Of a stretch of DNA of 64,000 nucleotides, positions 24,205 to 33,385 are shown piece by piece. Location: NCBI RefSeq assembly GCF_003268675.1, contig NZ_CP029378.1:5704001-5768000 (forward strand), given 5' to 3'. Every line of letters starts with the position of its first letter. The first letter of the stretch is position 1. A program made the position numbers and the translations under genes. The notes beneath the pieces were generated by a model. That model worked only from the letters and a program-made list of their open reading frames with translations, was not told the DNA's origin and did no database searches. Source of the DNA: Streptomyces bacillaris. GTDB taxonomy: Bacteria > Actinomycetota > Actinomycetes > Streptomycetales > Streptomycetaceae.

Positions 24205-25224
24205 ATGTCTGCAGCACTTCCCGCGTCCAGCCGCGAATGGCACCTCGTCGCCCGCCCCCACGGCTGGCCCGAGGCCGAGGACTTCGCGCTGCGCGAGGCC
24301 GCGGTGGCCGCTCCGGCCGAAGGTCGCATCCTCGTCCGCAACAAGTACTTCTCCGTCGACCCGTACATGCGGGGCCGGATGAACGACGTGAAGTCGTACA
24401 CCCCGCCGTTCAAGCTCGACCACCCCATGGACGGCGGCGCGGTCGGTGAGGTCATTGCCTCGAACGCCGAGGGCTTCGCCGTCGGCGACCACGTCCTGCA
24501 CGGCCTCGGCTGGCGCGAGATCGCCCATGTGCCCGCGCAGCACGCGGTGAAGGTCGACCCCGACCTCGCCCCGCTCTCCGCCTACCTCGGCGTGCTCGGC
24601 ATGACCGGACTCACCGCCTACGCGGGCCTGTTCGAGGTGGCCTCCTTCAAGGAGGGCGACGCGGTCTTCGTCTCCGGCGCCGCCGGTGCCGTGGGCAGCC
24701 AGGTCGGCCAGCTCGCCAAGCTCAAGGGCGCCTCCCGGGTCATCGGCTCGGCCGGCTCCGACGAGAAGGTCAAGCTCCTCGTCGAGGAGTACGGCTTCGA
24801 CGCCGCGTTCAACTACAAGAACGGGCCGGTCCGCGACCAGCTCAAGGAGGCCGCCCCGGACGGCATCGACGTCTACTTCGACAACGTCGGCGGCGACCAC
24901 CTCGAAGCCGCGATCGGCGCGCTCAACGTGCACGGCCGCGCCACCATCTGCGGGATGATCGCCCAGTACAACGCCACCGAGCCGACCCCCGGCCCGCGCA
25001 ACATGGCGCTGATCATCGGCAAGCGTCTGCGGCTCCAGGGCATGCTCGTGGGCGACCACGCCGACCTCCAGCCGAAGTTCGTCGAGGAGGTCGCCGGCTG
25101 GCTGGCCTCCGGCGAGCTGAAGTACCAGGAGACGGTGGTCGAGGGCATCGAGAAGGGGTACGACGCGTTCGTCGGCCTCCTGCGCGGCGAGAACACCGGA
25201 AAGATGATCGTCTCGCTGGTCTGA
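24205..25224 (+). CDS. NADP-dependent oxidoreductase, zinc-independent MDR (CurA/leukotriene reductase type)
   Basis: A 339-aa medium-chain reductase without the zinc ligands. The start REWHLVARPHGWPEAEDF and YFSVDPYMRGRMND are typical of the CurA/prostaglandin-reductase group, which reduces the double bond of enones using NADPH. The cofactor loop is GAAGAVGSQVGQLAK near residue 156. It is divergent from a MarR regulator, an arrangement seen for electrophile- or phenolic-responsive detoxification genes. Its physiological substrate is unknown. Confidence 0.9.
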   Translation: MSAALPASSREWHLVARPHGWPEAEDFALREAAVAAPAEGRILVRNKYFSVDPYMRGRMNDVKSYTPPFKLDHPMDGGAVGEVIASNAEGFAVGDHVLHGLGWREIAHVPAQHAVKVDPDLAPLSAYLGVLGMTGLTAYAGLFEVASFKEGDAVFVSGAAGAVGSQVGQLAKLKGASRVIGSAGSDEKVKLLVEEYGFDAAFNYKNGPVRDQLKEAAPDGIDVYFDNVGGDHLEAAIGALNVHGRATICGMIAQYNATEPTPGPRNMALIIGKRLRLQGMLVGDHADLQPKFVEEVAGWLASGELKYQETVVEGIEKGYDAFVGLLRGENTGKMIVSLV

Positions 25225-25411
25225 CCCGCGCTCGCCCGAGGACCGGTCCCGCCGGTCCGGAGTCCGGCCCCGTCCACGCGAGGCCCGGCCCCGCCGACCA
25301 GGGGGCCGGTGGCCCGCACCAGCCCCGGGAGAGTCACCCGTTAGGCTCTCCCCAGGCCGTCGCGATCGTGGGCGCGAGTCGCGGCGCACCAACAGGAGGA
25401 ATCCTCGCATC

Positions 25412-25840
25412 ATGACCATCCAGAAGATCGACGTCGCCTACACCGCTGTCGCCACCGCCGAGAACGGCCGCGACGGCCGGGTCTCCTCGGACGACGGCCA
25501 GCTCGACGTCGTGGTCAACCCGCCGAAGGCCCTGGGCGGCAGCGGCGCGGGCACCAACCCGGAGCAGCTCTTCGCGGCGGGCTACAGCGCCTGCTTCCAG
25601 GGCGCGCTGGGCGTCGTCGCCCGCCAGGAGAGCGCCGACATCTCCGGCTCGACGGTCACCGCCGAGGTCTCCATCGGCAAGACCGAGGCCGGTGGCTTCG
25701 GCCTGGAGGTCGCCATCCGCGCGACCATCCCCAACGTCGACGCGGCCACCGCGCAGGCGCTCGTCGAGAAGGCCCACCAGGTCTGCCCGTACTCGAACGC
25801 GACCCGCGGCAACATCAAGGTCGAGCTGTCCGTGGCCTGA
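25412..25840 (+). CDS. Ohr/OsmC-family organic hydroperoxide reductase
   Basis: A 142-aa peroxidase that reduces organic hydroperoxides with a cysteine pair: GYSACFQGALGVV carries the peroxidatic Cys and the later VCPYSNATRGN the resolving Cys. The N-terminus TIQKIDVAYTAVATAENGRDG is characteristic of the Ohr subgroup. ATG 25412 has AGGAGGAA about 11 bases upstream. It follows the oxidoreductase by about 190 bp, so it may share or have its own promoter. Confidence 0.93.
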   Translation: MTIQKIDVAYTAVATAENGRDGRVSSDDGQLDVVVNPPKALGGSGAGTNPEQLFAAGYSACFQGALGVVARQESADISGSTVTAEVSIGKTEAGGFGLEVAIRATIPNVDAATAQALVEKAHQVCPYSNATRGNIKVELSVA

Positions 25841-25922
25841 TCACCGCACCGCCGTCCGAGGACCGCACCCCGCACCCGGGGTGCGGTCCTCGCCGTTTCC
25901 GTACGCCAGTACGCTGACGCCC

Positions 25923-26720
25923 ATGAACGATCTCGGGGCAGGCTTCGGCTACTTGCTGAAAGGGCAGCGCTGGGTCGCCCGGCACGGACGGTGGTTCGGC
26001 TTCGGGCTGCTGCCCGGACTCATCACGCTCGTCGTCTACGCCGGAGCCCTGGTCGGACTCGGTTACGGCGCCGACGACTTCGTCGCCTGGGCCACCCCGT
26101 TCGCGGACGACTGGTCCTCGCCCTGGCTGGGCCTGCTCCGCACCACCCTGACCGCGCTGGTCTTCGTCCTCGGCCTCTTCCTCGCCGTCATCACCTTCAC
26201 CGCCGTCACCCTCCTGGTGGGCCAGCCGTTCTACGACTCGCTCTCGGAGGAGGTCGAGCGCAGCGAGGGCGGCGAGGTCCCCGAGTCGGGGCTGCCGCTC
26301 TGGCGCGAACTGTGGATCTCCGCCCGTGACTCGGTCCGCATCCTGCTGCGCGTCGCGCTCTTCGGGATCGCCCTCTTCGCCTGCGGCTTCATCCCCGTCG
26401 TCGGCCAGACCGTCGTCCCGGCCCTGGGCTTCTGCGTCTCCGGCTACTTCCTGGCCCAGGAGCTGACCGGCGTGGCCCTCCAGCGGCGCGGACTGCCCCT
26501 GAAGAAGCAGCTCGGGCTGTTGCGCGGCCGGCTGCCGCTGGTGCTGGGCTTCGGGGTCCCGCTGGCCCTGTCGTTCCTGGTCCCGTTCGTCGCCGTGTTC
26601 CTGATGCCGGGGGCGGTCGCCGGGGCCACCCTCCTCGCCCGCGACCTGGTCGACCCGGCCCGGGGCTTCCCGGCCACCGGCACCGGTGGGATCGCCGCGC
26701 CGCAGGAGCGGGCCGTCTGA
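25923..26720 (+). CDS. EI24/CysZ-family membrane protein
   Basis: A 265-aa integral membrane protein of the EI24 family (CysZ-like). About four hydrophobic segments are visible (LLPGLITLVVYAGALVGLGY; LTALVFVLGLFLAVITFTAV; ALFGIALFACGFIPVVGQTV; a C-terminal pair). The LVGQPFYDSLSEEVE motif is strongly typical. CysZ members take up sulfate, but actinobacterial ones are mostly uncharacterised. ATG 25923 follows TACGCT at -13 to -8, a leaderless-type promoter. Convergent with a TetR gene. Confidence 0.85.
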   Translation: MNDLGAGFGYLLKGQRWVARHGRWFGFGLLPGLITLVVYAGALVGLGYGADDFVAWATPFADDWSSPWLGLLRTTLTALVFVLGLFLAVITFTAVTLLVGQPFYDSLSEEVERSEGGEVPESGLPLWRELWISARDSVRILLRVALFGIALFACGFIPVVGQTVVPALGFCVSGYFLAQELTGVALQRRGLPLKKQLGLLRGRLPLVLGFGVPLALSFLVPFVAVFLMPGAVAGATLLARDLVDPARGFPATGTGGIAAPQERAV

Positions 26721-26783
26721 CCGGGGTGCTCGCCGCCCCCGGGGGCGCTGAACCCACGGCTTCACGGGGCTCAGGCCCTGGGT

Positions 26784-27377
26784 CTACGGGGCCTCCGGCC
26801 CTGAGCCCCCGCCCCGCAGCAGCCCCAGAAAGTCCTCGAACGCCTCCGGCATGTCCACCGCCTCGGGGTCCAGCAGCCACTGGTACTGGAGCCCGTCCAT
26901 CACCGCCACCAGCATCACCGCCGCCCGCTCCGGCGTCAGCCCGCCCGGCAGCATCTCCCCGTACTCCGCGCGCAGGGTGGCGGCCATGCCCGCCCGGACC
27001 TGGGTGTAGCGCCGGGTGAAGAACTCCCGGGCCGGGTGCTCCTCCGTCACGCTCTCGCCGAGCAGCGCCGAGAAGGTCTGCACGATCCCGGGCCGCATCG
27101 CGTTGTACTCCACCAGCGAGCCCAGCAGCTCCAGCCGCCACGCCCCGTCCTCGCCGCCCCGGCCCCCGCCGCCGGTGTCCCAGCGGTCCCGGTCCTCCAA
27201 CACCGCCACCAGCAGCGCTTCCTTGGTCGGGAAGTAGTGCAGCAGCCCCTGCTGGGTCAGGCCCACCCGCTCGGCCACCGCCCCCAGCGTCGCGCCCCGG
27301 TAGCCGCGCTCGGCGATCACTTCGAGGGTGGCCCGCAGGATCTCGGCCCGCCGCTCCTCGCTCCTGGCCCGTGCCAT
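26784..27377 (-). CDS. TetR/AcrR-family regulator
   Basis: A 197-aa repressor with an N-terminal helix-turn-helix (ATLEVIAERGYRGATLGAVA, then LTQQGLLHYFPTKEALL). The ligand domain includes LGSLVEYNAMRPGIVQTFSA. ATG 27377 (MARARSEERR) has GGAAGG 9 bases upstream and matches the usual length; a longer frame starts at 27464. Divergent from the GH3 beta-glucosidase gene 196 bp away, and the likely regulator of it. Related regulators control beta-glucosidase genes in actinomycetes. Confidence 0.88.
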   Translation of the reverse strand: MARARSEERRAEILRATLEVIAERGYRGATLGAVAERVGLTQQGLLHYFPTKEALLVAVLEDRDRWDTGGGGRGGEDGAWRLELLGSLVEYNAMRPGIVQTFSALLGESVTEEHPAREFFTRRYTQVRAGMAATLRAEYGEMLPGGLTPERAAVMLVAVMDGLQYQWLLDPEAVDMPEAFEDFLGLLRGGGSGPEAP

Positions 27378-27573
27378 CGCCGCCGCCTTCCGTGCCGCCC
27401 GGCCCCACGCGGACGGCTCCCAGCAGGACCGTACGTCATCGCCGGACCCGCACCCCATCATCATAACGAACAGATAACAAAACCTACCGATCTACCCGTC
27501 ACCGCGACACCATGGAGACATCCGCCGGGCATGCACCGGAGACATCCACCGGACTCGACCAGGAGGTACGGCC
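27378..27573. promoter_or_regulatory. Divergent tetR/GH3 promoter region
   Basis: An A+T-rich island at 27457-27482 holds a direct repeat ATAAC-N6-ATAAC. A 15-bp direct repeat (27514-27528 and 27538-27552, one mismatch) lies just upstream of the GH3 ribosome site AGGAGG (27561-27566). Either could bind the TetR protein; no clean palindrome was found. Confidence 0.35.
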
Positions 27574-30108
27574 GTGGCAGCCGCGTCCAGCACCAGCAAC
27601 TCCGAGGCCCTCCGCCGGACCGCCGTCGACACGGCCCTCGCCGCCCTCGGCCTCGACGACAAGGCGCGCCTGCTGGCCGGTCAGGACCTCTGGTCGCTGC
27701 CTGCCCTGCCCGCGATCGGCCTGCGCTCCCTGGTGATGTCGGACGGCCCGATCGGCGTCCGGGGCGTCCGCTGGACCGCCGCCGACCCCTCCGTCGCGCT
27801 GCCCTCACCCACCGCCCTCGCCGCCACCTGGGACCCCGCGCTCGCCCGCCGTGCCGGGCGCCTCCTCGCCCAGGAGGCCCGCCGCAAGGGCGTCCACGTG
27901 CTGCTCGCCCCGACCGTCAACCTGCACCGCACCCCGCTCGGCGGCCGCCACTTCGAGGCGTACAGCGAGGACCCGTATCTCACCGGCGAGATCGGCACCG
28001 GCTATGTCCGGGGCGTCCAGGACGGCGGGGTCGGCACCACCGTCAAGCACTTCGTGGCCAACGACGCCGAGACCGACCGCTTCACCGTCGACAACGTGGT
28101 CGCCCCGCGCCCCCTGCGCGAGCTGTACCTGGCCCCCTTCGAGCGGATCGTCAGGAACGCCCACCCCTGGGGCATCATGGCCGCCTACAACCAGGTCAAC
28201 GGCTCGACCATGACCGAACACCGCTACCTCCAGAACGCCGTGCTGCGCGCCGAATGGGGCTTCGACGGCTTCATCGTCTCCGACTGGCTCGCCGCCCGTT
28301 CCACCGTCGGCGCGCTCACCGGCGGCCTGGACGTCGCGATGCCCGGCCCGCGCACGGTCTACGGCGAGGAGCTGGCCGCCGCCGTCCGGGCCGGGGAGGT
28401 GGACGAGAAGCTCGTCGACCTCGCCGTACGGAACGTCCTGCTGCTCGCCGCCCGCACCGGAGCCCTGGAGTCCGCCCCGCCCGCCGTGGCCCCCGCCGAC
28501 CTCCCCGCACCCGTGGACGGCGAAGCGCTGGCCCGCGAGATCGCCCGCCGCTCCTTCGTGCTCGTACGCAACGAGGCACGCGAGGGGGTACGGGACGAGG
28601 CGCGCGAAGGAGAAGGAGTACGTGACGGGGCCGCCGCCCTGCCCCTCGCCCCCGGCGCCACCGTCGCCCTCTCCGGTGCCCTGGCCCGGGACGCCCGGGT
28701 GCTCGGCGGCGGCTCGGCCCTGGTCTTCCCCGACCATGTGGTCTCCCCGCTCGACGGGCTGACCGCCGCCCTCCCCGAAGGCGCCCTGACCTACTCCGTC
28801 GGCGCCGACCCCAGCGGCGAACTCGCCACCGCCGACGCCGGGTTCGAGCTCACCGCCGTCTGCCGGGACGCCGAGGGGGCCGTCCTTGCCACCGTCCCGC
28901 TCCCCGGCGGCCAGATCCAGTGGATCGGCGCCGACCTGCCCGAGGGCGTCACCCACGACACCCTGGATACCGTCGAGATCACCGGCACCTTCACCCCGCG
29001 CGAGAGCGGTGAGCACACCTTCGGCACCCGGGGCACCGGCTCCTTCGCCCTCACCGTCGACGACCACCCCCTCTACGAGGGCACCCAGGACCGCGCCCCC
29101 GGCACCGACCCGCTCGGCGCCTTCTTCAATGAACCGGTCGAGCGCGGCCGCCTCACCCTCACCGAGGGCACCTCCGTCCGGGTCTCCCTCAGCCACCGCC
29201 CCGGCCCCGGCACCGGCCACCCCCTCCAGGGCGTCGCCTTCTCGCTCGTCCACCTCGCCCCCCGCCGCGACCCGGACGAACTGATCGCGGAGGCCGTGGC
29301 GGCGGCCCGGGAAGCGGACACCGCGATCGTGGTCGTCGGCACCACGGAGCGCGTCGAGTCCGAAGGGTTCGACCGCACCGACCTGCGCCTCCCCGGCCAC
29401 CAGGACGCCCTGGTCCACGCGGTCGCCGCCGCCAACCCCCGTACGGTCGTCGTCGTCAACTCCGGCTCCCCGGTGGAGCTGCCCTGGCGGGACGAGGTCG
29501 CCGCGGTCCTGCTGACCTGGTTCCCCGGCCAGGAGGCGGGCCACGCGCTCGCGGACGTGCTCACCGGGGCGGAGGAGCCGGGCGGCCGCCTCCCCACCAC
29601 CTGGCCCGCCGTCCTCGCCGACGCCCCGGTCACCGCCACCACGCCCACGGGCGGCGAACTCCCGTACACCGAAGGCATCTTCATCGGCTACCGCGCCTGG
29701 GAGAAGGCCGGTACGGTCCCCGCGTACGCCTTCGGACACGGCCTCGGCTACACGACCTGGGCGTACGACACCGTCACCGCCACCCCCGACACGGTCACCG
29801 TGAGCGTCCGGAACACCGGCCCCCGCCCCGGAGGCGACACCGTCCAGATCTACCTGGCCCCGGAACTGGCCCCGGACGCCCCCGAGCGCCCCGCCCGCTG
29901 GCTCGCCGGCTTCGCCCGGGTCACCGCGGCGCCCGGCGAGACCGTGGAGGTGACCGTCCCCGTCGAGCCGCGCGCGTACCAGGTCTGGGACGAGGAGGCG
30001 TACGGCTGGACGACCGTCCCCGGCACCTACACCGTCCAGGCGGCCCGCTCCCTGGCCGACGTCCGCGCGACCACCACGGTGGAGGTCACCGACAGTCAGT
30101 CGAAGTAG
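27574..30108 (+). CDS. Glycoside hydrolase family 3 beta-glucosidase with PA14 insert
   Basis: An 844-aa intracellular GH3 enzyme with no signal peptide. Order of parts: N-terminal barrel (KHFVANDAETDRFTVDN; nucleophile Asp in GFIVSDWLAARST, near residue 237); alpha/beta sandwich from about 320; PA14 domain inserted at about 385-560 (ITGTFTPRESGEHTFGTRGT); sandwich resumed with the acid/base Glu expected in VESEGFDR; Fn3-like end. This is the KmBglI-like architecture. GTG 27574 follows a perfect AGGAGG. The region near residues 325-350 has short acidic repeats. The stop overlaps the convergent amidinotransferase gene by 13 bases. Likely hydrolyses imported beta-glucosides. Confidence 0.93.
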   Translation: MAAASSTSNSEALRRTAVDTALAALGLDDKARLLAGQDLWSLPALPAIGLRSLVMSDGPIGVRGVRWTAADPSVALPSPTALAATWDPALARRAGRLLAQEARRKGVHVLLAPTVNLHRTPLGGRHFEAYSEDPYLTGEIGTGYVRGVQDGGVGTTVKHFVANDAETDRFTVDNVVAPRPLRELYLAPFERIVRNAHPWGIMAAYNQVNGSTMTEHRYLQNAVLRAEWGFDGFIVSDWLAARSTVGALTGGLDVAMPGPRTVYGEELAAAVRAGEVDEKLVDLAVRNVLLLAARTGALESAPPAVAPADLPAPVDGEALAREIARRSFVLVRNEAREGVRDEAREGEGVRDGAAALPLAPGATVALSGALARDARVLGGGSALVFPDHVVSPLDGLTAALPEGALTYSVGADPSGELATADAGFELTAVCRDAEGAVLATVPLPGGQIQWIGADLPEGVTHDTLDTVEITGTFTPRESGEHTFGTRGTGSFALTVDDHPLYEGTQDRAPGTDPLGAFFNEPVERGRLTLTEGTSVRVSLSHRPGPGTGHPLQGVAFSLVHLAPRRDPDELIAEAVAAAREADTAIVVVGTTERVESEGFDRTDLRLPGHQDALVHAVAAANPRTVVVVNSGSPVELPWRDEVAAVLLTWFPGQEAGHALADVLTGAEEPGGRLPTTWPAVLADAPVTATTPTGGELPYTEGIFIGYRAWEKAGTVPAYAFGHGLGYTTWAYDTVTATPDTVTVSVRNTGPRPGGDTVQIYLAPELAPDAPERPARWLAGFARVTAAPGETVEVTVPVEPRAYQVWDEEAYGWTTVPGTYTVQAARSLADVRATTTVEVTDSQSK

Positions 30109-31229
30109 GACTCCAGCGTTCCGCGCCGCCGCACGTCCAGCGTCGCGCAGTGGAAGGAGCCGCCGAACGGCGCGTAGTGCATCAGGTCGCACGGGATGGG
30201 CTCGAAGCCCCACCCTTCGAGCGCGCGCAGCATCCCCGTGTGGTGGCGCTCCGCGATGACCCGCGTCTCGTCGACCATGAGGATGTTCATGCTGAGCCAC
30301 TTCCCGCACATCGAGGCCGTCCGGAGCACCAGGTCCTTGACGGGCTCGGGCTCGGGGGCGACCAGGATGTCCCAGGAGTCCAGGACGGGCGGCAGCCGGT
30401 CGACGTCGATGTACTCGGGGTTGACCAGCGCCTTCCCGGGCGCGAGCACCAGGAACGTCGTGTCGATGTGCATGGGCGTACGGCAGCGGCTCTCGATCTC
30501 GTGGATGCGGTAGCCGGGACCGAGGTGGCGGCGCAGCCACTCGATGCCCATGGCGTTGGTGACGTTGGAGCGCGTGACGAACAGGTCGCGCCCGGCCCGG
30601 ACGAAGTCCGCCGCGTCGAAGACCGGCTCGAACTCGGTGAGGATGTACCGCATCGGCTCATCCTTCTTCGGCGTCCGGAACTCCTGCTCGAACAGCTCGT
30701 CGGTGAGCTGCGGCTTCGGCGCGGAGGTCCAGCGGGCCCCGCGCCGGAAGTAGTCCTTCAGGATCCGGCGGTAGGAGTGCGTCTCGAAGTACCGGCACGG
30801 CCAGGCCATCGGGGTCTCGATGATCTCGTCACCGATGACCAGCATGCTGTCGCGCGGGCAGGTGTTGCAGAACCCCCGTGAGGTCCAGCCGGGGGTGGAG
30901 AACCGCTGCCGGTGGTCCACTGCGTCCGGACGGGTGACGGTGACGCCCAGCGAGCCGAGCAGCGAGACGAATCCGTCCAGCTCCTCCTGGGCGGGCTCGA
31001 TCAGCCGGCGCGGGTACTTGTAGCCGGCCGCCAGCCCCTGGAAGCGGGCCGCCCACGGCGGGATGTTGCAGGAGACCACCGGGTGGCTGGAGGGGATCGT
31101 GGCGTCGTCGAGCCGCCCGACGATGATCTCCTCCAGCGGGTCCCACTCGTTGTGGGAGTTGACCGGCGAGACGAGCGGGGCGGTGTCCTCCGACTCCGGG
31201 ACGCCGGGCCTCTGCTCCACTGTCGTCAT
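30096..31229 (-). CDS. Glycine amidinotransferase family protein
   Basis: A 377-aa amidinotransferase of the L-arginine:glycine amidinotransferase/StrB1 family. These move the amidino group of arginine to an amine through a cysteine intermediate. The catalytic Cys is C361 in FGGSFHCATLDV, the His lies in MHIDTTFLVL, and the Asp in PVFDAADFVRAG. ATG 31229 is chosen as the family-like start; 10 residues more would be possible from 31259. The 3' end overlaps the GH3 gene by 13 bases tail to tail, giving antisense overlap at both ends. The acceptor could be glycine or a specialised amine; there is no aminocyclitol cluster nearby. Confidence 0.88.
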   Translation of the reverse strand: MTTVEQRPGVPESEDTAPLVSPVNSHNEWDPLEEIIVGRLDDATIPSSHPVVSCNIPPWAARFQGLAAGYKYPRRLIEPAQEELDGFVSLLGSLGVTVTRPDAVDHRQRFSTPGWTSRGFCNTCPRDSMLVIGDEIIETPMAWPCRYFETHSYRRILKDYFRRGARWTSAPKPQLTDELFEQEFRTPKKDEPMRYILTEFEPVFDAADFVRAGRDLFVTRSNVTNAMGIEWLRRHLGPGYRIHEIESRCRTPMHIDTTFLVLAPGKALVNPEYIDVDRLPPVLDSWDILVAPEPEPVKDLVLRTASMCGKWLSMNILMVDETRVIAERHHTGMLRALEGWGFEPIPCDLMHYAPFGGSFHCATLDVRRRGTLESYFD

Positions 31230-31376
31230 GATCAACCACCCTCGGTCGCCGACGGGCACGTCACGCTCCCCATGGTGAACGGGGACACCGGGGTCGCGCC
31301 ACCCGTCGGGCCGTGCGACGGGCCGCGCACCGGGCGCGCGCCTCCCGTCGGCCTCGCACGGTGGGGAGGCGTCGGC

Positions 31377-32336
31377 CTACGCGGGCGGCTCGGCCGCCGT
31401 GATGTTGCGGTACGCGATCTCCGCCAGCCGGGCCTGCCCGTCCCGGCTCGGGTGGAACCAGTCCCACGGGCTGAGCTGCGCGCCCGTGAAGCGGAAGCCG
31501 AAGACCGCCCCGCCGTCGTACCGGCAGTACCGGTCCTTCGCACAGACGTCCCGCAGCACCTTGTTGTACGCCACCACCCGCTCCTGCACGGCCTCCCGCC
31601 GGGCCACGGCGGCCGGGCCCAGGTCGTCGGCGTCGGCCAGCATGGACCGGCAGACCCCCAGCTCCCAGATCCGCTTGCCGGTCTCGTTGGTCCGCCCGGT
31701 CGACCAGAGCCGCTTCAGGTCCGGCACGCTGGCCACGTACACCTGGGCCTTCGGCGCCCCGGCCCGCAGCTGCCGCATCGACGCCTCGAACGACGCCCGG
31801 AAGTCCTCGACCGGTGTCATCAGCCGCACCGAGTCCCGGCAGGCGTCGTTCGCGCCGATCATCACCGTGACCAGCTCGGGCCGCTCCTTCGCCGCCAGCG
31901 CCATCTGCTCCGGCAGCTGCACCATCCGGGCCCCGGACACCGCGTGGTTCCAGCTGCGGCCGGCCGCCTTCGTCTCCCCGAGCAGCCGTACGGCGACGCT
32001 GCGCACCAGGCGGTCGCTGCCGGTCGCCCAGGACACCTCGGGGCAGTCCGCCAGCATCGAGCAGGCGTCGAAGCCCCGGGTGATGGAGTCCCCGACGGCC
32101 GCGACGGACCCGGGGTTCGGATTCCAGCCGGAGGCGGACGTGGGGGAGGGCGGCGGGGGTGCGGAGGACGAGGCTCCGGGCGAGGGGGCCGCCGCGTTCC
32201 GTGACACGCCGTCACCCGGACCGTCCCCCGGTCCCTCACCGGCGCACCCGGCGAGCGCGGCGACGCCCACGAACGACAGCGCGACGGCCACCGCTCCGGC
32301 CCCGCGCATCCGAGGGCGTGTCGCACGCTCCGCCAT
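31377..32336 (-). CDS. SGNH/GDSL-family secreted lipoprotein hydrolase
   Basis: A 319-aa esterase-like lipoprotein. A signal peptide with lipobox LAGC places the acylated Cys near residue 31, then a Ser/Pro-rich linker. The SGNH blocks follow in order: VGDSITRGF (nucleophile Ser), VSGARM (block II-like), IGANDACRD (block III) and DWFHPSRDG (His and Asp). It acts outside the membrane on an unknown ester. ATG 32336 has GGAGGGG about 10 bases upstream. It precedes the amidinotransferase gene on the same strand with about 150 bp between. Confidence 0.9.
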   Translation of the reverse strand: MAERATRPRMRGAGAVAVALSFVGVAALAGCAGEGPGDGPGDGVSRNAAAPSPGASSSAPPPPSPTSASGWNPNPGSVAAVGDSITRGFDACSMLADCPEVSWATGSDRLVRSVAVRLLGETKAAGRSWNHAVSGARMVQLPEQMALAAKERPELVTVMIGANDACRDSVRLMTPVEDFRASFEASMRQLRAGAPKAQVYVASVPDLKRLWSTGRTNETGKRIWELGVCRSMLADADDLGPAAVARREAVQERVVAYNKVLRDVCAKDRYCRYDGGAVFGFRFTGAQLSPWDWFHPSRDGQARLAEIAYRNITAAEPPA

Positions 32337-32608
32337 CTCGCTGATCCCCTCCGGTCAACCCCTGGTTTATGCCTCTGGTCATGCCCCCGGCACGCCCACG
32401 ATCCCCAGGTCGCGGGCGTGCGCGCCCTGGCGGGTGAAAGCGGGCGAATCAGGGGCCCGGGACCGACGGTACGTCACACGGACGGCCCCTGCGCACGGTA
32501 GCTTTTCCCCGTCGAACCAGCGGCACCGCTTCCGCCCTCGCCGGGGCGGGTGGCTCCGGTACATTACGTCACGTCACACACTGTCCCTTTTCAGGAGATT
32601 AACTCCCG

Positions 32609-32728
32609 ATGCTGTTTACTGATGACAACCTCGGGCCCTGGCCGGAAAGAGACGGTCCGGAAAGAGACGGTACGGACGCGAGGCCGCTGGGGAAGGCGTA
32701 CCTCGTCCCACACGGGAGGTTCCGGTGA
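32609..32728 (+). CDS. Candidate 39-aa leader ORF overlapping the DUF3145 gene
   Basis: ATG 32609 follows CAGGAG with an 11-base gap, and the reading frame ends in a TGA that overlaps the GTG of the next gene (GTGA). The peptide starts MLFTDDNLGPWPERDG and contains two copies of PERDG from a 15-bp tandem DNA repeat (32642-32656, 32657-32671). It is the only plausible content of the 388-bp gap between the SGNH and DUF3145 genes apart from promoters. It could be a translated leader that couples to DUF3145, or chance. The gap upstream (32337-32608) shows only a TACATTACGTCACGTCAC stretch of possible promoter character. Confidence 0.4.
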   Translation: MLFTDDNLGPWPERDGPERDGTDARPLGKAYLVPHGRFR

Positions 32729-33219
32729 CGACACGTGGAGTCCTGTACGTTCACTCCGCACCGCGCGCGCTGTGCCCACATGTCGAATGGGCAGTGGCGG
32801 GCGTCCTCGGTGTGCGGGTCCAGCTGGACTGGATCAGACAGCCGGCCGCGCCCGGCACCTGGCGGTCCGAATTCTCCTGGAAGGGCCGCGCCGGTACCGC
32901 CTCGCAGCTCGCCTCGGCCCTGCGCGGCTGGGACATGCTCCGCTTCGAGGTGACCGCCGAGCCGTGCCCCACCGCCGAGGGCGAGCGCTACAGCTCCACC
33001 CCCGGCCTCGGCATCTTCCACGCCGTCACCGGCATGCACGGCGACATCCTGATCCCCGAGGACCGGCTGCGTGCCGCGCTGGCCCGCTCGACGCGGGGCG
33101 AGAGCGACCTGGAGGCGGAGATCGCCTCCCTGCTCGGCAAGCCGTGGGACGACGAGCTGGAGTCCTTCCGCCACGCGGGCGAGGGCGCCCCGGTCCGCTG
33201 GCTGCACCAGGTCGTCTAG
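32725..33219 (+). CDS. DUF3145 domain protein
   Basis: A 164-aa protein highly typical of actinobacterial DUF3145 (TTRGVLYVHSAPRALCPHVE at the start, ASALRGWDMLRFEVTAEP centrally, GAPVRWLHQVV at the end). Function unknown; it is conserved beside the fatty-acid synthase operon in streptomycetes. GTG 32725 has GGGAGG 7 bases upstream and overlaps the end of a possible leader ORF. A hairpin follows. Confidence 0.9.
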   Translation: MTTRGVLYVHSAPRALCPHVEWAVAGVLGVRVQLDWIRQPAAPGTWRSEFSWKGRAGTASQLASALRGWDMLRFEVTAEPCPTAEGERYSSTPGLGIFHAVTGMHGDILIPEDRLRAALARSTRGESDLEAEIASLLGKPWDDELESFRHAGEGAPVRWLHQVV

Positions 33220-33316
33220 CGGCCTGACCCAACTCCCCGGCGGGGGCAGAATCAAGCCCCTCCGGCGATTGAGGAGCGGGGACCGGGGCAGCGCCCCGAA
33301 ACGCCCCGCGCACGCG

Positions 33317-33352
33317 GAAGCCCGCCTCCCAGAACCTCGGGAAGCGGGCTTC
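33317..33352. terminator. Bidirectional hairpin between DUF3145 and fabF
   Basis: GAAGCCCGC (33317-33325) pairs with GCGGGCTTC (33344-33352); after one mismatch TCCC pairs with GGGA around an 8-base loop. It lies between convergent genes. Confidence 0.75.
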
Positions 33353-33385
33353 ACGACGTACAGAGTCAGGCGGACGGCCGCCCCG

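Noticed and set aside
23661..25840. MarR gene as OhrR controlling the OsmC gene
   Set aside because: It lacks the N-terminal reactive cysteine of OhrR and is divergent from the oxidoreductase, with its operators there, not at the OsmC promoter.
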